Part shown: in pieces, positions 35,598-44,710 of the stretch
How the letters are laid out: each line of letters starts with the position of its first letter
Numbering within the stretch: position 1 is the stretch's first letter
DNA from: Flavobacteriales bacterium
Lineage (GTDB): Bacteria > Bacteroidota > Bacteroidia > Flavobacteriales_E > Vicingaceae
Assembly: GCA_020635825.1 (NCBI GenBank)
Contig: JACJZA010000015.1
Span: forward strand, 1 to 64,000
Reading direction: 5' to 3'
DNA length: 64,000 bases
Translations under genes and position numbers: made by a program
The notes under the pieces: generated by a model
What the model was told of the DNA's origin: nothing
Seen by the model: the letters and a program-made list of their open reading frames with translations, nothing else
Databases searched by the model: none

Positions 35598-36344
35598 ATG
35601 AAAAAGAAATTATTAGGAACTCTGTTATTAAGTGTAATTATGTGTGGTATTAGTATTGCTCAAGAGTTGCATGATGCAAAAGTAAATGGAATTGTAAAAA
35701 TTGGAAACAAATATATTGCTTCTGTTACTGATTTAACAACAAATAATGTCTACAAAACATCGCTTTTCGAAAAAGATTTATTAATTAGTAATGAAGATGT
35801 TCAGCTAGATTTTACTAGTAACCCAACAGCAATTACTGGAAAAATTATTAAAACTGGCTTGAATGTCAATATTTTTGCTTTTTTAAGAGCTGAGTACAGA
35901 ATGAGTTTTAGTCAGTTTAAGGCTAAAGCATCAAGTCAAGGCGAAATTAATTTTTTCAAGCAAAATCCTGTAACAGATAATACAAAATTTGTGTCCGAAG
36001 TTTATGATATTAATCAAGGAAGTGTTATAATTGAACCTAATGAGACATTGAAAGTACTTCCAGGAAGGAATTGGTTTTGGGGAGATTGTAAATATTTTTA
36101 TGGAGTATGTGCTGCTGTTCTTGATGAGCAAGGTGATTTTTTATATAAATATCAAACTAGAGGAGTTGTAGTATTGCCATTACCTATAGTTGGTAATGGT
36201 CTTACATCTGATGGATATCTACCTATAGGGGAAGATGTTTTTGTGAAAGAGGGTCTAATATTAAAAAAAGGTGTTTATAAGGCAAATTATAGTAATCAAA
36301 AGAATGGTTATACTGTAGTTGCAATTGATATTGTTGGTCAATAA
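35598..36344 (+). CDS. Exported protein of unknown function
   Basis: A 248-residue protein with a signal peptide (LLGTLLLSVIMCGISIAQ). The mature region is beta-rich and ends in a strand-rich segment after an unusual PGRNWFWGDCKYFYGVC stretch that holds two Cys residues, which could form a disulphide. No family is recognised. A strong terminator follows directly. Position within the repeat-flanked module and the composite regulatory region upstream link it to the XRE paralogue system. Confidence 0.65.
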   Translation: MKKKLLGTLLLSVIMCGISIAQELHDAKVNGIVKIGNKYIASVTDLTTNNVYKTSLFEKDLLISNEDVQLDFTSNPTAITGKIIKTGLNVNIFAFLRAEYRMSFSQFKAKASSQGEINFFKQNPVTDNTKFVSEVYDINQGSVIIEPNETLKVLPGRNWFWGDCKYFYGVCAAVLDEQGDFLYKYQTRGVVVLPLPIVGNGLTSDGYLPIGEDVFVKEGLILKKGVYKANYSNQKNGYTVVAIDIVGQ

Positions 36345-36349
36345 TAAAA

Positions 36350-36388
36350 ATGTTACAGCAAGAGTAAACTCCTTGCTGTAACATTTTA
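36350..36388 (+). terminator. Strong intrinsic terminator
   Basis: ATGTTACAGCAAG and CTTGCTGTAACAT form a perfect 13-bp stem with a 9-nt loop, followed by TTTT, six bases after the stop of the exported-protein gene. Confidence 0.9.
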
Positions 36389-36424
36389 TAATAGACTAAT
36401 TTCCAAGGGGTAATTGTTTGTGGT

Positions 36425-37009
36425 ATGAATAAGTTAATTCTAATATTTTTTTGTTGTTTACTTACAAGTTGTGAGAAATTGATGGATAAATTATATGATA
36501 TAAGAGACAAACCATATAATCATGAGGAATATAATAACTTTATAGAAACGATACAACCTTTTGTTAATCATGCATCAAACATAATTTCTGACTCATCACA
36601 ACATGAAAATATTATCAGTTTAGGGAGAACTAAAGAGGATAAAAAAAGTTTAAAACAATCTATTAAAATTTTCTATTTTGATTATGATAGCTTAACTTCT
36701 TTTCACATAAGCTGCAGGGCTAGAATGTCTCTTACTGGAATAGATTGGGATACTGATAATCGTTTTGATACTTATCCTCCAAAATCAGCTCTATTATTAG
36801 ATTCTAATACGGTAAGTTTAACAGCTTTAAAACATATTTATCCTGAAATTAATACAAATAAAAACGATGTTATAATAATTTTTTGGACCTCAATATTATG
36901 GAAATTGTCATTAGAAGCTATGTATGAGGTGGAAAAGAATTTAATAAAATTTAATAAAGTAAATAAAGTTGATATAGTATTGATAAATGTAGATATTGTT
37001 TATAGTTAA
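36425..37009 (+). CDS. Lipoprotein of unknown function
   Basis: A 194-residue protein with a lipoprotein signal (LILIFFCCLLTSC), the last Cys being the lipidation site. The mature protein is a mixed alpha/beta chain, very AT-rich in codon use, with no recognised domain. It lies downstream of the terminator at 36350, so it needs its own promoter or read-through, and precedes the ABC pair by about 275 nt. Confidence 0.6.
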   Translation: MNKLILIFFCCLLTSCEKLMDKLYDIRDKPYNHEEYNNFIETIQPFVNHASNIISDSSQHENIISLGRTKEDKKSLKQSIKIFYFDYDSLTSFHISCRARMSLTGIDWDTDNRFDTYPPKSALLLDSNTVSLTALKHIYPEINTNKNDVIIIFWTSILWKLSLEAMYEVEKNLIKFNKVNKVDIVLINVDIVYS

Positions 37010-37284
37010 ACCCTCACCTTATAAACCTAAATTTTTTTTCTTTTTCGGTTTTTTAAGTTCTGAATCACCCTGCTTGGTTTCAATAGACTTAATTGATTGT
37101 ATAAATGGTATTTATATTTATGTGATTCTGAATTTTTAAAGCCATTATATTTCATTTTTAACAATTTTTTTACTGATATGCTTTGTGTGGCCACTTCTCT
37201 TAGGAAGTCTTATATTTGAAATCAGAAGATAGGGGGCGTATAACACATGTTATTTCATATATTCACTATTATACAATAAAAAAT

Positions 37285-37584
37285 ATGAGAACATTGAGGT
37301 TATTGTTTACATTTTATAGATCATTTGCATTTTTCAGTTTTCTGATTACTTTTTCTTGCCTAAGTATTTTGTATACATGGGGAATAAGCACAGTTGTTGT
37401 GTTGTTTTGGTTTAAAATGGTTACTGAGTTTTTAATTTTTTATTATATCAATAATTTTAGAAAGGAATATTACTATTATCACAAAAATCTAGGCTTGTCT
37501 AAAAGAAAAATGTGGATTTCAACTATTATATTAGATGTATTTGTTTTTTTTATATTGATGATATTAATTTTAAATTTTAGATGA
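37285..37584 (+). CDS. Small polytopic membrane protein, partner of the ABC ATPase
   Basis: The start is taken at 37285 (MRTLRLLFTFYRSF), giving 99 residues; an upstream in-frame start at 37216 adds a polar stretch unlike a membrane-protein N-terminus. There are three hydrophobic segments: FAFFSFLITFSCLSILYTW, VVVLFWFKMVTEFLIFYY and STIILDVFVFFILMILIL. The stop overlaps the ATPase start (ATGA), typical of a transporter pair. At 99 residues it is far smaller than a normal ABC permease, so it may oligomerise or work with another component. Confidence 0.7.
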   Translation: MRTLRLLFTFYRSFAFFSFLITFSCLSILYTWGISTVVVLFWFKMVTEFLIFYYINNFRKEYYYYHKNLGLSKRKMWISTIILDVFVFFILMILILNFR

Positions 37585-38243
37585 TAAATAGACTTGAAGT
37601 TGATAGTGTTTTCCTTGAATTTGGTGCTAAAAGAGTTTTGCAAAATGTTTATTTAAAATGTGAGACCGGGAAAATAACTGGATTATTGGGGCGAAATGGA
37701 ACTGGAAAGTCATGTTTGTTGAAGATATTATTTGGAGAGCTAGTACCAAATGATAAATCCGTACGAATTAATGGAGTCTCTTTGTTGGATTCATATCGTT
37801 CTCCAAAAGATCTAAGATATTTACCTCAAACTAAATTCATTCCTAATTCCTTGTCAGTTAAAAGAGTATTTAAAGATTTTGAGTTAGATTTTATTGATTT
37901 TACTTTATATTTTCCTGAACTTAAAAACTTATACAAATCTAGATTGAGTAATTTATCGGGAGGAGAAAGACGAATTATAGAAATTTACTCAATATTGACC
38001 TCTCAGACTAAATTTTGCATGTTGGATGAACCTTTTTCTCATATTATGCCTATACATCTTCATACAATAAAGGAGTTAATTACAAGGGAAAAAAAAAGGA
38101 AAGGAATTATAATAACAGACCATCTATACAATCATATAATTGAAATTAGTGATGATATATACGTTTTAAGTGAAGGTAAAACTTATTTAACAAACAGTAT
38201 TAAAGATTTGGAAGTGTTAGACTACACTCCTTCTAATTATTAA
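37581..38243 (+). CDS. ABC transporter ATP-binding protein
   Basis: A 220-residue protein with all ATPase motifs: Walker A GLLGRNGTGKSCLLK near residue 35, signature LSGGERRI, Walker B KFCMLDEPFSHI, and the H-loop IIITDHLYNH. The Q-loop is present in YLPQTKFIP. It forms a transporter with the small membrane protein just upstream. The stop codon lies inside the right copy of the 45-bp direct repeat, so this is the last gene of the inserted module. Confidence 0.88.
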   Translation: MINRLEVDSVFLEFGAKRVLQNVYLKCETGKITGLLGRNGTGKSCLLKILFGELVPNDKSVRINGVSLLDSYRSPKDLRYLPQTKFIPNSLSVKRVFKDFELDFIDFTLYFPELKNLYKSRLSNLSGGERRIIEIYSILTSQTKFCMLDEPFSHIMPIHLHTIKELITREKKRKGIIITDHLYNHIIEISDDIYVLSEGKTYLTNSIKDLEVLDYTPSNY

Positions 38244-38282
38244 TCGCCTTCAGTTACTGTTCCCAATTTTGCTTCTTTGTAA
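38238..38282. repeat. Right copy of the 45-bp direct repeat
   Basis: It matches 34914-34958. In the corresponding frame it encodes SPSVTVPNFASL and a stop, as the left copy does, but with different synonymous codons. There is no start for this fragment. Confidence 0.8.
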
Positions 38283-38285
38283 AAA

Positions 38286-38322
38286 AAAAACAAGCCTTAC
38301 AAAATGGTAAGACTTGTTTTTA
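38286..38322. terminator. Bidirectional terminator between the ABC gene and nrdJ
   Basis: CAAGCCTTAC pairs with GTAAGACTTG (one mismatch) around a 6-nt loop, with an A run to the left and a T run to the right. It serves transcripts from both convergent genes. Confidence 0.85.
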
Positions 38323-38346
38323 AACACTCACTATAATAAAATCATA

Positions 38347-40965
38347 TTATCCACATTTAGAATGACCACAACTTTTACAGTTTAGGCATCCTTCTTCATA
38401 AACTAACGAAGGTTCGTTACAGTTTGGACAAGTATTTTCAGCCGGTTTGGTTCCATCAGGAATAAACTTTTTTAAAGCTCTTACCACACCTTTTTTCCAG
38501 GTGTTTAAAGTTTCATCGTTTAAGTGTAAATCTTGTACCATATCTACAACAAAACTTAATGGCATACCATGACGAAGTACTCCAGAAATTAATTTAGCAT
38601 AATTCCAATACTCTTCATTGAAGGTACGAGACAATCCTTCAATAGTAGTTTTGTAGCCATGGCTGTCTTCGTATTGGAAATCGTATCTTGTTTTTCCGTC
38701 TTCTGTTTTAGTTTTAATTACCCAACCTTTAGTTACGTGAGATAAGATAGCAAACGATTCTTTGGCGGCACCGGTAAAAATTTCATAAGGACGACCATCT
38801 AATAATCCAACAACAGCAATCCATTTTTCACTTTCATTGTTGAATTGGATAATTTCTGCTTCTAGTTTTTCTGGACGTTTCGGAGCGTTGGTTTCTAAAA
38901 ACTTATCAATGATTTCTTTTTCTTTTTTATCATCATTAGAAATTAATACTCCACTTCTAGATCCGTCTCTATAAACTGTAATTCCTTTGCATCCACTTTC
39001 CCATCCAGTTAAATAAATATCACTTACTAATTCTTCCGGACATTCATTTGGAACATTTACAGTAACACTAATAGAGTGGTCAACCCATTTTTGAACAGCA
39101 CCTTGTAAGCGAACTTTTTCTACCCAATCAACATCGTTTGCAGTTGCTCCATGGTAAGGAGATTTAGCAATGATTTTGTTTAGTTCTTCTTCATTCATGG
39201 TTGCAACTTCATTTTTGTCATAACCATTTACTTCTAACCAATCTACAAATTTATGGTGGAAAACATGGAACTCTTCCCAAGAATCTCCGACCTCATCAAC
39301 AAAATCAATTTTTACACTTTTATCATTTGGATTTACTTTTCTTCTTCTTTTGTAAGAAACCATAAATACAGGTTCAATACCGGAAGAGGTTTGAGTCATT
39401 AAACTAGTAGTCCCTGTTGGTGCGATAGTTAGAAGAGCAATGTTTCTTCTTCCATATTTCACCATATCAGTATAAAGTTGCTCATCAGCTTCTTTAATTC
39501 TTGTAATCATTGGATTTTTTTCCTCTCTCATTGAATCGTAGATAGGAAATGCACCTCTGTCTTTTGCCATATCAACAGAAGAACGATAAGCTGATAATGC
39601 TAATTTTTTATGAATATCAGTTGAAAAACTAGTTGCGTCTTTCGTTCCATATTTTAGTCCTAAAGCGGCTAACATGTCTCCTTCTGCTGTAATTCCTACT
39701 CCGGTTCTTCTTCCTTGAATGGATTTGGTTTTAATTTTTTTCCAAAGAGTTAACTCAGTTCTCTTAATATCTAAGTTTTCAGGATCAGCTTCAATTTTTT
39801 CAATGATTTTATTTACTTTTTCTAATTCCAAATCAACAATATCATCCATAATTCTTTGAGCCATCATAGAATGCTTGTGGAATTTTTCATAGTTGAAAGT
39901 TGCATTTTCAGTAAACGGATTTTCAACGTAGCTATATAAATTAACAGCTAATAAACGACAGCTATCATAAGGGCATAATGGAATCTCTCCACAAGGGTTA
40001 GTAGAAACCGTTTTGAATCCTAAGTCAGCATAACAATCAGGAATAGACTCATTAATAATAGTGTCCCAAAATAAAATACCCGGCTCAGCAGACTTCCATG
40101 CGTTATGTATGATTTTGTCCCATAATTTTTTAGCATCTATTTTTTGCTCAAAAGATGGATTGTCAGAGTTGATAGGATATTGTTGTTTATATTCCTCACC
40201 AGATTTTACAGCTTTCATAAAATCATGGTCAATTTTTACTGAAACATTTGCTCCTGTTACTTTGGTTCCATCCATTTTTGCATCAATGAATTGCTCAGCA
40301 TCAGGATGTTTTATTGACACAGAAAGCATTAAAGCACCTCTTCTTCCATCTTGTGCAACCTCTCTGGTAGAGTTAGAATATCTTTCCATGAATGGAACAA
40401 TTCCTGTTGAAGTTAAAGCGCTATTCATTACCGGACTTCCTTTTGGACGAATATGTGATAAGTCGTGCCCAACACCACCTCTACGTTTCATTAACTGAAC
40501 TTGCTCTTCATCAATTTTCATAACCCCACCATAAGAATCAGAACTTCCATCATTGCCAATCACAAAACAGTTAGAAAGTGAAGCAATTTGAAAATTATTC
40601 CCAATTCCAGTCATTGGCCCACCTTGAGGAACAATGTATTTGAAATCTTTTAAAACCTCATAAATTTCATTTTCAGAGTATGAATTTGGGTACTTAGTTT
40701 CAATTCTTGCAATTTCTTTTGCAAGTCTTCTGTGCATTTGGTCAGGATTACTCTCATAAATATTTCCTGCTGAATCTTTCAGTGCATATTTATTAATCCA
40801 CACATTCGCTGCAAGTTCATCTCCTTTAAAATAAGAAGTTGCATCAGCCAAAGCTTCTTGGTAAGTGTAAGTCTTCATTTTAGTATTTTGGTTTTGGTCA
40901 TTTTGACCATCAAATTCTGAAGTAATGTTGTTTACTTCTTTTGCTTCTTTAACTGTTTCTTTCAT
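38347..40965 (-). CDS. nrdJ: Adenosylcobalamin-dependent (class II) ribonucleotide reductase
   Basis: The 872-residue protein makes deoxyribonucleotides using a B12-derived radical. Seen are RRGGVGHDLSHIRPKG, the active-site segment STNPCGEIPLCPYDSCRL, the TIAPTGTTSLMTQTSSGIEP motif, and a C-terminal zinc-type cysteine cluster (CPNC...CLNCKSCGHSKCG) that re-reduces the active site. The start at 40965 adds 29 polar residues before MKTYTYQEALADATSYF; an alternative start is 40878. No cobalamin riboswitch was recognisable upstream. It stands alone with its own terminator. Confidence 0.93.
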   Translation of the reverse strand: MKETVKEAKEVNNITSEFDGQNDQNQNTKMKTYTYQEALADATSYFKGDELAANVWINKYALKDSAGNIYESNPDQMHRRLAKEIARIETKYPNSYSENEIYEVLKDFKYIVPQGGPMTGIGNNFQIASLSNCFVIGNDGSSDSYGGVMKIDEEQVQLMKRRGGVGHDLSHIRPKGSPVMNSALTSTGIVPFMERYSNSTREVAQDGRRGALMLSVSIKHPDAEQFIDAKMDGTKVTGANVSVKIDHDFMKAVKSGEEYKQQYPINSDNPSFEQKIDAKKLWDKIIHNAWKSAEPGILFWDTIINESIPDCYADLGFKTVSTNPCGEIPLCPYDSCRLLAVNLYSYVENPFTENATFNYEKFHKHSMMAQRIMDDIVDLELEKVNKIIEKIEADPENLDIKRTELTLWKKIKTKSIQGRRTGVGITAEGDMLAALGLKYGTKDATSFSTDIHKKLALSAYRSSVDMAKDRGAFPIYDSMREEKNPMITRIKEADEQLYTDMVKYGRRNIALLTIAPTGTTSLMTQTSSGIEPVFMVSYKRRRKVNPNDKSVKIDFVDEVGDSWEEFHVFHHKFVDWLEVNGYDKNEVATMNEEELNKIIAKSPYHGATANDVDWVEKVRLQGAVQKWVDHSISVTVNVPNECPEELVSDIYLTGWESGCKGITVYRDGSRSGVLISNDDKKEKEIIDKFLETNAPKRPEKLEAEIIQFNNESEKWIAVVGLLDGRPYEIFTGAAKESFAILSHVTKGWVIKTKTEDGKTRYDFQYEDSHGYKTTIEGLSRTFNEEYWNYAKLISGVLRHGMPLSFVVDMVQDLHLNDETLNTWKKGVVRALKKFIPDGTKPAENTCPNCNEPSLVYEEGCLNCKSCGHSKCG

Positions 40966-41233
40966 TTTGTAATCAAGGGTTTAAGAGGTTATTACTAATT
41001 TACATTTCACCTTAAAAAATGCAGGTGCAAGTTAGAAAACTGAGTGCTTTTTTTTAAGCAAAACCTAAAGCATTTTTTTCAACAGAAAGTTAGTTCATTA
41101 ATAGTGCGATTTAGAAAGGTATTTAACAATATTTATCAACATTGGATTCTTAATTTCTAATTTTTGTTATGGATAAATATTTTTTATGAAATGTTTTGTG
41201 ACGATGCTCATACTTATGTGAAAATGATAAATA
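40966..41233. other. Gene-free AT-rich stretch
   Basis: The gap from nrdJ to the small lipoprotein gene is about 317 nt. Apart from the terminator at 41234, I see no reading frame, RNA structure or repeat. The nrdJ promoter should lie at its left end. Confidence 0.6.
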
Positions 41234-41259
41234 AAAAAGGAGGGACAACCCTCCTTTTT
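41234..41259 (-). terminator. Intrinsic terminator of the small lipoprotein gene
   Basis: AAAAAGGAGGG-ACAA-CCCTCCTTTTT is a perfect stem with T runs on both strands, 23 nt after the lipoprotein stop. Confidence 0.9.
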
Positions 41260-41282
41260 CACATCAAATAAAGATTTGAATT

Positions 41283-41513
41283 TTATTTTTTTTCAGTCTC
41301 TGGTTGTGTAGTAGAAGTTGAGTCTACAATAGCTGTAGTATCAGCGGCTTGACTTTCTGCTTCAAGTTTTGCTTCAGCTTCAATTTGAGCCTGATAAGCT
41401 GCAGTAGAATCTGCAATTGCTTGTTCTTTTGCTTCAATTTCTTCTTGACTTGGACCACAAGACACTACCATAGATGCTATTAATACAACAGGTAGGATAA
41501 AAACTTTTTTCAT
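41283..41513 (-). CDS. Small acidic lipoprotein
   Basis: A 76-residue protein with a lipoprotein signal (FILPVVLIASMVVSC). The mature part is a low-complexity Ala/Glu/Ser/Thr/Gln helix-like tail (EEIEAKEQAIADSTAAYQ). Such short charged lipoproteins are common in Bacteroidota and of unknown role. It has its own -7 box (41538-41545) and terminator, so it is a monocistronic and probably well-expressed gene. Confidence 0.72.
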   Translation of the reverse strand: MKKVFILPVVLIASMVVSCGPSQEEIEAKEQAIADSTAAYQAQIEAEAKLEAESQAADTTAIVDSTSTTQPETEKK

Positions 41514-41537
41514 AGTTAAATATTAAATTAATGTAAG

Positions 41538-41545
41538 CAAAAGTA
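41538..41545 (-). promoter_or_regulatory. -7 box for the small lipoprotein gene
   Basis: On the minus strand the sequence is TACTTTTG (TAnnTTTG), 24 nt before the start codon. Confidence 0.55.
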
Positions 41546-41740
41546 TTTTATGTTTTGATGTTTGATTTAAATTTTTGAAAATTTTAAACTGCAGATTAAC
41601 AGTTAGTTATGTTTTTTTTGATTCTTGTTTGGCATTTTCGAATAGAAAAAAATCTCTTACTTCTGTGCAAAAACACAATGTTTGAAAATGAAACAAATAA
41701 AAATGGTATCATCTTATGGGGGTAAAACATTACAATTTTG

Positions 41741-41748
41741 CTAACTTT
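41741..41748 (+). promoter_or_regulatory. -7 box of the hem operon
   Basis: TAACTTTG lies 22 nt before ATG 41771. Its presence excludes the earlier in-frame TTG at 41738 as the start. Confidence 0.65.
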
Positions 41749-41770
41749 GTTATTCAGTTTAAAAATAGAT

Positions 41771-43957
41771 ATGGATAAAATTGTTGGGGTTGAATTAAGT
41801 CACAGATTTGCACCAATTTCAGTTAGAGAAAGACTGGCTTTAAATACTGAACAAACCAAAGAGGCATTAAGTGAATTAAAAAATGATTACAAGGAAGTGT
41901 TTATTGTTTCTACCTGTAATCGTTTGTCTATTTATGCTTATGGCAAGAGTCATAATGGTATTTTAGAGTATTTTGATCGCTTTGGAAATTATCGTCAGTA
42001 TTTATCTATTTTACCAGATAGTGAAATTACGATTCGAAATTTGTTTTCTACAGCAGCAGGGTTAGAATCACAAGCCTTAGGAGAACATCAAATTATTGGA
42101 CAGATAAAAGATGCGCTGCATTTGGCACGTAAAGAAAAAGCTATCGGACCTGTTTTGGATGAATTAATCAGACAATCTGTTCATGTTGGGAAACGAGTTA
42201 GACAAGAAACAAATATTGGAAAATTTTCTGCATCGCTAGCTACTGTTGGATTTGAATTGATTGAGAAGCATGGGGTTGATATTCAGAATTCTACCTTTTT
42301 AGTGATAGGAACCGGTAATATGGCAAATTTGGTTGCCACAGTTTTAGATAGATCTGGAGTAAAAAAGTTGTATGTAGCTAGCCACGATAAAGATAGAGCT
42401 AATTTAATGGCAAAAGAGTGGGGTGGGGAATCGGTTGAAATGCAAAACATACATAAAGCACTTTCAGAGGCCAATATTGTTGTTGGTGGAACACAAGGGG
42501 AGATAAATCTTCTTCATGAAGAAACTATGGCTGAAAGTAAATGTCCAAGAGCAAAATTTGCATTAGAAACAGGAGATAAAAAACTTTTTATAGATTTTGG
42601 TGTTCCTCGAAATTTTAACCCCGAATTAAAAAATCATGATAATATATCTTTATACGATTTAGATGATATTAAGAAGATTACTTATGAAGGTTTATTAAAA
42701 AGGTATGATGAAATACCTCAAGCAAGAAAGATTGTAAATTCAGAAGTTGAGAAGTTTTTAGTTTGGTTAAAAAATAGAAAAGTAGCTCCTGTTATAGAAG
42801 CTTATTGGAATAATCTGGAAGATATAAGAGATGAAGAAATAAAGTGGTTGTTACCTAAATTAGGAGAAATTGATGAGCATCAAAAAGAAGTTTTAATGAG
42901 GTTTACTCATCGATTGCTTCGAAAAATATCTAATCCTACGATTGATGGGATAAAAAATATAGCACAAAATCTACATGAAACTGAAAATCCAATTAATACA
43001 GCCAAGCAAATTTTGGATGTAAATGATGTAGATATTTTTGTTCCTAAGAAGAAAATTATAGTTGGCACCAGAGGAAGTAAGCTGGCATTAACTCAGACCA
43101 ATTGGGTGGTAGATCAATTAAAAGAATTGCAACCCGAATATGAATTTGAAACAAAAATTGTTAGAACTAGTGGTGACGATGGTGATATTTCAGTAGTTGG
43201 AGCGTTTACCTCTGCTTTGCAAAGAGCAATTTTGGCTGGAGAAATAGATATAGCTGTTCATAGCTATAAAGATGTTCCTACCGAAGAAGTGAATGGTTTG
43301 CGTGTTGTACCGGTTACAAAACGAAAAGATGTAAGAGATGTTTTGATTTCAAAATCTGACTTAAAATTGAACGAATTACCTCAAGGGGCAGTAATTGGTA
43401 CCGGAAGCTTAAGACGTTCGGCTCAGCTAAAACAGATAAGACCTGATTTAGAATATAAATTTATTCAGGGAAATGTAGATAGCAGAATTCATCAGATGCA
43501 AAACGGAGATTATGATGCGATTGTTTTAGCAGCTACAGGGTTGCAGAAAATGAACATGATAGATGTAGCAACTGAAATTTTTGAAACCAGTGTGATGGTT
43601 CCGGCGGTTGGTCAAGGAATACTTGGTATTGAATTGATAGATAAAGAAGGTTATGTGTATGATTTGGTTAAAAAATTAAAACATGCAGATACCAAACATG
43701 CAGCAGATGCAGAAAGAACATTTTTGTTAGCTTTAGGAGGTGGATGTAATCTTCCTATTGCAGCTTATGCTATTGCAGATGGTGACAAAATTAAAATAGA
43801 AGGAGTTTTTGCAACTGAAGATGGTACTTGTTTTTCTAAAGGAAGCATTTCTGGAAATGTGGAGGAAAGAAGAGAATTAGCAAAAAAATTAGCAAAGCAA
43901 CTTCACGATGAAATAGAAATTAAAAAAACACAAGATCTTGTCAAAACAAACTCTTAA
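41771..43957 (+). CDS. hemAC: Fused glutamyl-tRNA reductase and hydroxymethylbilane synthase
   Basis: One continuous 728-residue frame holds two haem-pathway enzymes. Residues 1 to about 420 are HemA, which reduces glutamyl-tRNA; the catalytic Cys is in VSTCNRLSIYA, with LGEHQIIGQIKDA and the NADPH site VIGTGNMAN. Residues about 428-728 are HemC, which polymerises porphobilinogen; it starts IIVGTRGSKLALTQT and has the dipyrromethane-binding Cys in LALGGGCNLPIAAYA. The enzymes are normally separate proteins and not consecutive steps, since HemL and HemB act between them. The next gene is hemD, overlapping by 20 nt. Confidence 0.93.
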   Translation: MDKIVGVELSHRFAPISVRERLALNTEQTKEALSELKNDYKEVFIVSTCNRLSIYAYGKSHNGILEYFDRFGNYRQYLSILPDSEITIRNLFSTAAGLESQALGEHQIIGQIKDALHLARKEKAIGPVLDELIRQSVHVGKRVRQETNIGKFSASLATVGFELIEKHGVDIQNSTFLVIGTGNMANLVATVLDRSGVKKLYVASHDKDRANLMAKEWGGESVEMQNIHKALSEANIVVGGTQGEINLLHEETMAESKCPRAKFALETGDKKLFIDFGVPRNFNPELKNHDNISLYDLDDIKKITYEGLLKRYDEIPQARKIVNSEVEKFLVWLKNRKVAPVIEAYWNNLEDIRDEEIKWLLPKLGEIDEHQKEVLMRFTHRLLRKISNPTIDGIKNIAQNLHETENPINTAKQILDVNDVDIFVPKKKIIVGTRGSKLALTQTNWVVDQLKELQPEYEFETKIVRTSGDDGDISVVGAFTSALQRAILAGEIDIAVHSYKDVPTEEVNGLRVVPVTKRKDVRDVLISKSDLKLNELPQGAVIGTGSLRRSAQLKQIRPDLEYKFIQGNVDSRIHQMQNGDYDAIVLAATGLQKMNMIDVATEIFETSVMVPAVGQGILGIELIDKEGYVYDLVKKLKHADTKHAADAERTFLLALGGGCNLPIAAYAIADGDKIKIEGVFATEDGTCFSKGSISGNVEERRELAKKLAKQLHDEIEIKKTQDLVKTNS

Positions 43958-44678
43958 TAATATAAAGGTATTAATTCCTAGACCAGTTGGGCATACCGAT
44001 GAATTTTCTGAAAAATTAATAAAACTTGGAGCTCAACCCGTATTGTTTCCTTTAATAGAAGTGCTTCCAATCAATCAAAAGGAATTGTTGGATATATATC
44101 AAAATCAAAAGTTTGATTGGATTTTATTTACAAGTAAAGTGGCAGTTCAATTTTTCTTTGAAACCTTAAACCCTAAAGATATTACTTCAAAAATTGCAGT
44201 TGTTGGTACTTCTACTCAAAAAGAAGTTGAAAAACTTGGCTTAAAAGTAAATTTTACTCCCAGTGCAGCTACTGCTAAAAAATTGGTAAAAGAAATACCA
44301 TTGAATAAAGGAGAGAAAGTATTGATTCCTCGTTCTAAAATTGCTGGTAATGATGTGGTTGATACACTTAAGAAAAGAGGAATGAATGTAACCGAAATTT
44401 CTATATATAATAATACTCCAGTAGAATACTCTTACGAAGAGATGATGGCTGTTTTAAAAGAAAACATCAATGTCATTACTTTTACTAGTGGTTCTACAGT
44501 AGAAAGTTTTGTTAAATTATTGAGAAAATACAAAATAAAATTAGATACTCAGCATATAGTATCAATAGGTTCATCGACAACAAGTATGATTAAAAAAATG
44601 CATTTAAATGTTGATAAAACAGCAGAGCAACATAATGTTGATGGACTGATTGAATCTATTGAAAGTCTTTATAAATAA
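43938..44678 (+). CDS. hemD: Uroporphyrinogen-III synthase
   Basis: A 246-residue protein that starts at TTG inside the hemAC 3' end. HemD is poorly conserved, but VLIPRPVGHTDEFSEKL, WILFTSKVAVQFFFE, GEKVLIPRSKIAGNDVVDTL and VITFTSGSTVESFVK match the family layout. It closes the linear tetrapyrrole made by HemC into uroporphyrinogen III. Overlap with hemAC implies coupled translation. Confidence 0.9.
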   Translation: MSKQTLNNIKVLIPRPVGHTDEFSEKLIKLGAQPVLFPLIEVLPINQKELLDIYQNQKFDWILFTSKVAVQFFFETLNPKDITSKIAVVGTSTQKEVEKLGLKVNFTPSAATAKKLVKEIPLNKGEKVLIPRSKIAGNDVVDTLKKRGMNVTEISIYNNTPVEYSYEEMMAVLKENINVITFTSGSTVESFVKLLRKYKIKLDTQHIVSIGSSTTSMIKKMHLNVDKTAEQHNVDGLIESIESLYK

Positions 44679-44680
44679 AA

Positions 44681-44706
44681 AAAAGCTGCTTTAAGCAGCT
44701 TTTTTT
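44681..44706. terminator. Bidirectional terminator between hemD and the adenosine kinase gene
   Basis: AAAAGCTGC-TTTAA-GCAGCTTTTTT carries A and T runs on each side and serves both convergent genes. Confidence 0.88.
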
Positions 44707-44710
44707 ATTC

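Noticed and set aside
40966..41233. Cobalamin riboswitch expected before a B12-dependent reductase
   Set aside because: No B12-box-like sequence or suitable stems were recognised in the leader region.
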